This document shows positions 7,090 through 8,319 of a DNA stretch of 8,319 bases, piece by piece (position 1 is the stretch's first letter; each line of letters begins with the position of its first letter). A program made the translations under genes and the position numbers. The stretch covers positions 1 to 8,319 of the forward strand of contig QIKU01000278.1 of the NCBI GenBank assembly GCA_003232015.1. The letters run 5' to 3'. Source of the stretch: Gammaproteobacteria bacterium (lineage in GTDB: Bacteria; Pseudomonadota; Gammaproteobacteria; UBA6429). The notes beneath the pieces were generated by a model. The model ran no database searches and was not told the DNA's origin. It worked only from the letters and a program-made list of their open reading frames with translations.

Positions 7090-7166
7090 GCGCCTGTAGC
7101 TCAGTTGGATAGAGTACCTGGCTACGAACCAGGCGGTCGGGCGTTCGAATCGCTCCAGGCGCGCCA
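7090..7166 (+). tRNA. tRNA-Arg(ACG)
   Basis: This is a 77-nt tRNA with encoded CCA (7164-7166), reading CGU/CGC/CGA through an inosine-modified ACG anticodon (7124-7126). The acceptor stem is GCGCCTG/CAGGCGC with discriminator G. The D-arm TAGCTCAGTTGGATAGAG retains the A in the D-loop used by arginyl-tRNA synthetase. The anticodon arm is CCTGG-CTACGAA-CCAGG, and the T-arm GGGCG-TTCGAAT-CGCTC contains one G-U pair. It matches argV-type tRNAs downstream of csrA-serV in E. coli, but only one copy is present here rather than a tandem set. Confidence 0.97.
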
Positions 7167-7173
7167 TAAAATC

Positions 7174-7207
7174 AAAGGCTTACGTTTTTCAAACGTAGGC
7201 CTTTTTT
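7174..7207 (+). terminator. Intrinsic terminator after tRNA-Arg
   Basis: AAAGGCTTACGTTT (7174-7187) pairs over 14 bp, with one G-U pair, with AAACGTAGGCCTTT (7191-7204) across a TTC loop. A run of six T (7202-7207) overlaps the end of the stem. It begins 7 nt after the tRNA CCA and would terminate the tRNA-Arg transcript efficiently. Confidence 0.92.
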
Positions 7208-7210
7208 AGT

Positions 7211-7373
7211 GCCCGTTGCTTTATCTTACGGGCACTTATGATGTTTTTCTACCAACCTGGTGTAGAGCTTGATGCCCGTTGCTTTATCTTACGGGCACTT
7301 ATGATGTTTTTCTACCAACCTGGTGCAGAGCTTGATGCGAGTTCTTTGCTTTGACGGGCACTTATGATGTTTT
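7211..7373 (+). repeat. 63-bp tandem repeat, about 2.5 copies, with internal hairpin
   Basis: Copy 1 (7211-7273) and copy 2 (7274-7336) differ at one base (GGTGTAG versus GGTGCAG). Copy 3 is partial and diverged (7337-7373) but keeps 20 exact bases, 7354-7373. Each full unit contains GCCCGT-11 nt-ACGGGC; in copy 1 the stem reaches 9 bp (AGTGCCCGT/ACGGGCACT). No open frame spans the array on either strand. There are no unique spacers, so it is not CRISPR. It starts directly after the tRNA-Arg terminator. Confidence 0.9.
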
Positions 7374-7381
7374 CTTGTTGA

Positions 7382-7401
7382 GGTACACCCTCGGGTACAC
7401 C
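7382..7401 (+). repeat. Paired GGTACACC direct repeats
   Basis: GGTACACC occurs at 7382-7389 and 7394-7401, separated by 4 bp (CTCG), so the period is 12 bp, close to one helical turn. Short direct repeats near a tRNA 3' flank can be arm-type binding sites of tyrosine integrases. No integrase gene is in the window, so this reading is only a suggestion. Confidence 0.5.
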
Positions 7402-7638
7402 TTTCTTAATTTTTCTCCACCTCCAAATACAACATTTATGGTAAGGTTATTAGCAAGCTTATAACTTCAATATATAGTCACAGAGGTTGAGCCCTTTGCG
7501 AAATTTGAGCATAAAAATAATAAGATATTGATAGTGGAATTAGATGGCTCATTTGGTTAGTTTGTTTCATTGATGAAATGCAGTCGGCTTATCCATATAA
7601 AAAATAGACTTGTAATTGGTATTACTCACGGCCTGATT
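7402..7638 (+). other. A+T-rich intergenic stretch with no recognisable gene
   Basis: Together with the repeats before it, this is the longest gene-free part of the window. Both strands are interrupted by frequent stops, and no ribosome-binding site with a usable frame, RNA gene or strong hairpin was found. Its composition is more A+T-rich than the core genes, in keeping with accessory DNA. Confidence 0.5.
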
Positions 7639-7683
7639 TGTACATGATAATTAACTGTACATTATTAATGTACGTGCTATATT
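7639..7683 (+). promoter_or_regulatory. Putative operator/promoter of the AbiEi-like gene
   Basis: A 17-bp palindrome GTACATTATTAATGTAC (7657-7673, 8-bp arms around a central T) is preceded by another TGTACAT at 7639-7645, which repeats 7656-7662 exactly with a 17-bp period. A -10-like TATATT lies at 7678-7683, with TGTACA (7656-7661) 16 bp upstream as a partial -35 match. A second possible -10 is GATAAT at 7646-7651. In either case the palindrome overlaps the promoter. AbiEi antitoxins are known to repress their own operon by binding inverted repeats, which fits. Confidence 0.55.
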
Positions 7684-7690
7684 TAGATGT

Positions 7691-8319
7691 ATGATACATA
7701 ACACTGAACAGGCGATTCTTGAAAAAGCACTAGTTGCTGTGCAGTGTGAAACCGGATTGCATCTTGAAATTGAGAAAATTGATGCACAGTTAGATGATTG
7801 TCAGGTCGATGCGTTCATTAAGATAGAAGGGGCGAAGAATAGATTTGCGGTTGAAGTTAAGAAGTGGGCGCAGCAAGCAAATTTAGGTGCATTGATTAAT
7901 CAGGTAAAAAATTTACCGGAGCAAGGCATCCTTATTGCCGATTATGTTGATCAAAAAATGGCAGAAAAATTACGCCAAGCAGACGTTCAGTTTATTGATA
8001 CTGTAGGAAATACCTATATCAACGCGCCACCAGCATATGTGTATGTAAAAGGTAATCGAAGAAACACAACGAATAAAGGGTTGCACACAAAGAAGGGGAC
8101 AAACCGAGCCTTTGAACCAACGGGTTTAAAAGTTATTTTTGCTTTTTTATGTCAACCTGAATTAGTGAATGCGCCATATCGTGAGATTGCGGAAAAAGCG
8201 GGTGTGGCTGTTGGAACCGTAGGGTGGGTTATTAATGGATTAAAAGAAGCCGATTTAATCCGGGGTAAGGGCAATAAACAAAAACGACGCATTACAAACT
8301 ATAAAAAATTATTAGATCG
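7691..8319 (+). CDS. AbiEi-family antitoxin/transcriptional regulator of a type IV toxin-antitoxin system; 3' end outside window
   Basis: Open from ATG 7691 for 209 codons to the edge without a stop. The sequence resembles the AbiEi_2-type antitoxin family, recognised by AVEVKKWAQQANLGALINQ, GILIADYV, FIDTVGNTYINAPPAYVYVKG and, later, FEPTGLKVIFAFLCQPELVN. The C-terminal part (about 145-190, YREIAEKAGVAVGTVGWVINGLKEADLI) is a winged helix expected to bind the operon's own operator. The N-terminal half has D40 and E55-V-K57 spaced as in a PD-(D/E)XK nuclease fold, followed by Q71. In type IV systems the antitoxin counteracts an AbiEii-type nucleotidyltransferase toxin, giving abortive phage infection; such a partner should start just downstream but is not visible. 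There is no Shine-Dalgarno. The in-frame stop at 7652 and the lack of other good starts support ATG 7691. The family is fairly sure, activity is not. Confidence 0.8.
   Translation, partial: MIHNTEQAILEKALVAVQCETGLHLEIEKIDAQLDDCQVDAFIKIEGAKNRFAVEVKKWAQQANLGALINQVKNLPEQGILIADYVDQKMAEKLRQADVQFIDTVGNTYINAPPAYVYVKGNRRNTTNKGLHTKKGTNRAFEPTGLKVIFAFLCQPELVNAPYREIAEKAGVAVGTVGWVINGLKEADLIRGKGNKQKRRITNYKKLLD

Noticed and set aside
7211..7373. CRISPR array
   Set aside because: The repeats are contiguous 63-bp tandem copies with no unique spacers, and no cas gene is present.

Overview
The window reads as chromosome of a gammaproteobacterium. The order alaS-lysC-csrA-tRNA-Ser(GCU)-tRNA-Arg(ACG), all on the + strand, is the housekeeping arrangement I associate with Pseudomonas, Cellvibrio and their relatives; csrA-serV-argV in Escherichia coli is a related version. 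Moderate G+C and many TTA/ATT codons fit a Cellvibrionales-like or other marine gammaproteobacterium better than Pseudomonas itself. The species cannot be fixed from the sequence alone.

Left part (1-2024): a two-component pair. A membrane sensor histidine kinase of the HisKA_3/NarX type enters from the left edge already open, so its true start lies outside the window. It is followed after 39 bp by its likely partner, a NarL/LuxR-type response regulator.

Centre (2089-6497): alanyl-tRNA synthetase (alaS), aspartate kinase (lysC) and the RNA-binding global regulator CsrA, each with its own likely promoter or leader. lysC contains an in-frame internal ATG with a Shine-Dalgarno-like sequence exactly where its regulatory half begins. 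The csrA leader carries three AGGA motifs, one displayed in a hairpin loop and one in the ribosome-binding site, which suggests autoregulation.

Right-centre (6498-7207): tRNA-Ser(GCU), then a 174-bp stretch of odd structure, then tRNA-Arg(ACG) with a near-consensus promoter and a strong intrinsic terminator. The odd stretch holds a 16-bp inverted copy of the tRNA-Ser T-arm, a cluster of three compact hairpins, and a 19-bp direct copy of the tRNA-Ser 3' end including CCA and four flanking bases. It resembles a small tRNA-targeting element or an integration scar. An ATTGCGAG-type palindromic repeat follows.

Right end (7208-8319): the core genome appears to give way to accessory DNA. After the tRNA-Arg terminator come 2.5 copies of a 63-bp tandem repeat with an internal hairpin, a pair of GGTACACC direct repeats, and about 240 bp of A+T-rich sequence with no visible gene. 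The last gene is the 5' part (209 codons, running off the edge) of an AbiEi-like antitoxin/regulator of a type IV toxin-antitoxin (abortive infection) system. Its N-terminal half has residues spaced like a PD-(D/E)XK nuclease fold and its C-terminal half is a winged helix. A 17-bp palindrome overlaps its putative promoter, and there is almost no leader. The partner toxin gene is expected just beyond the right edge.
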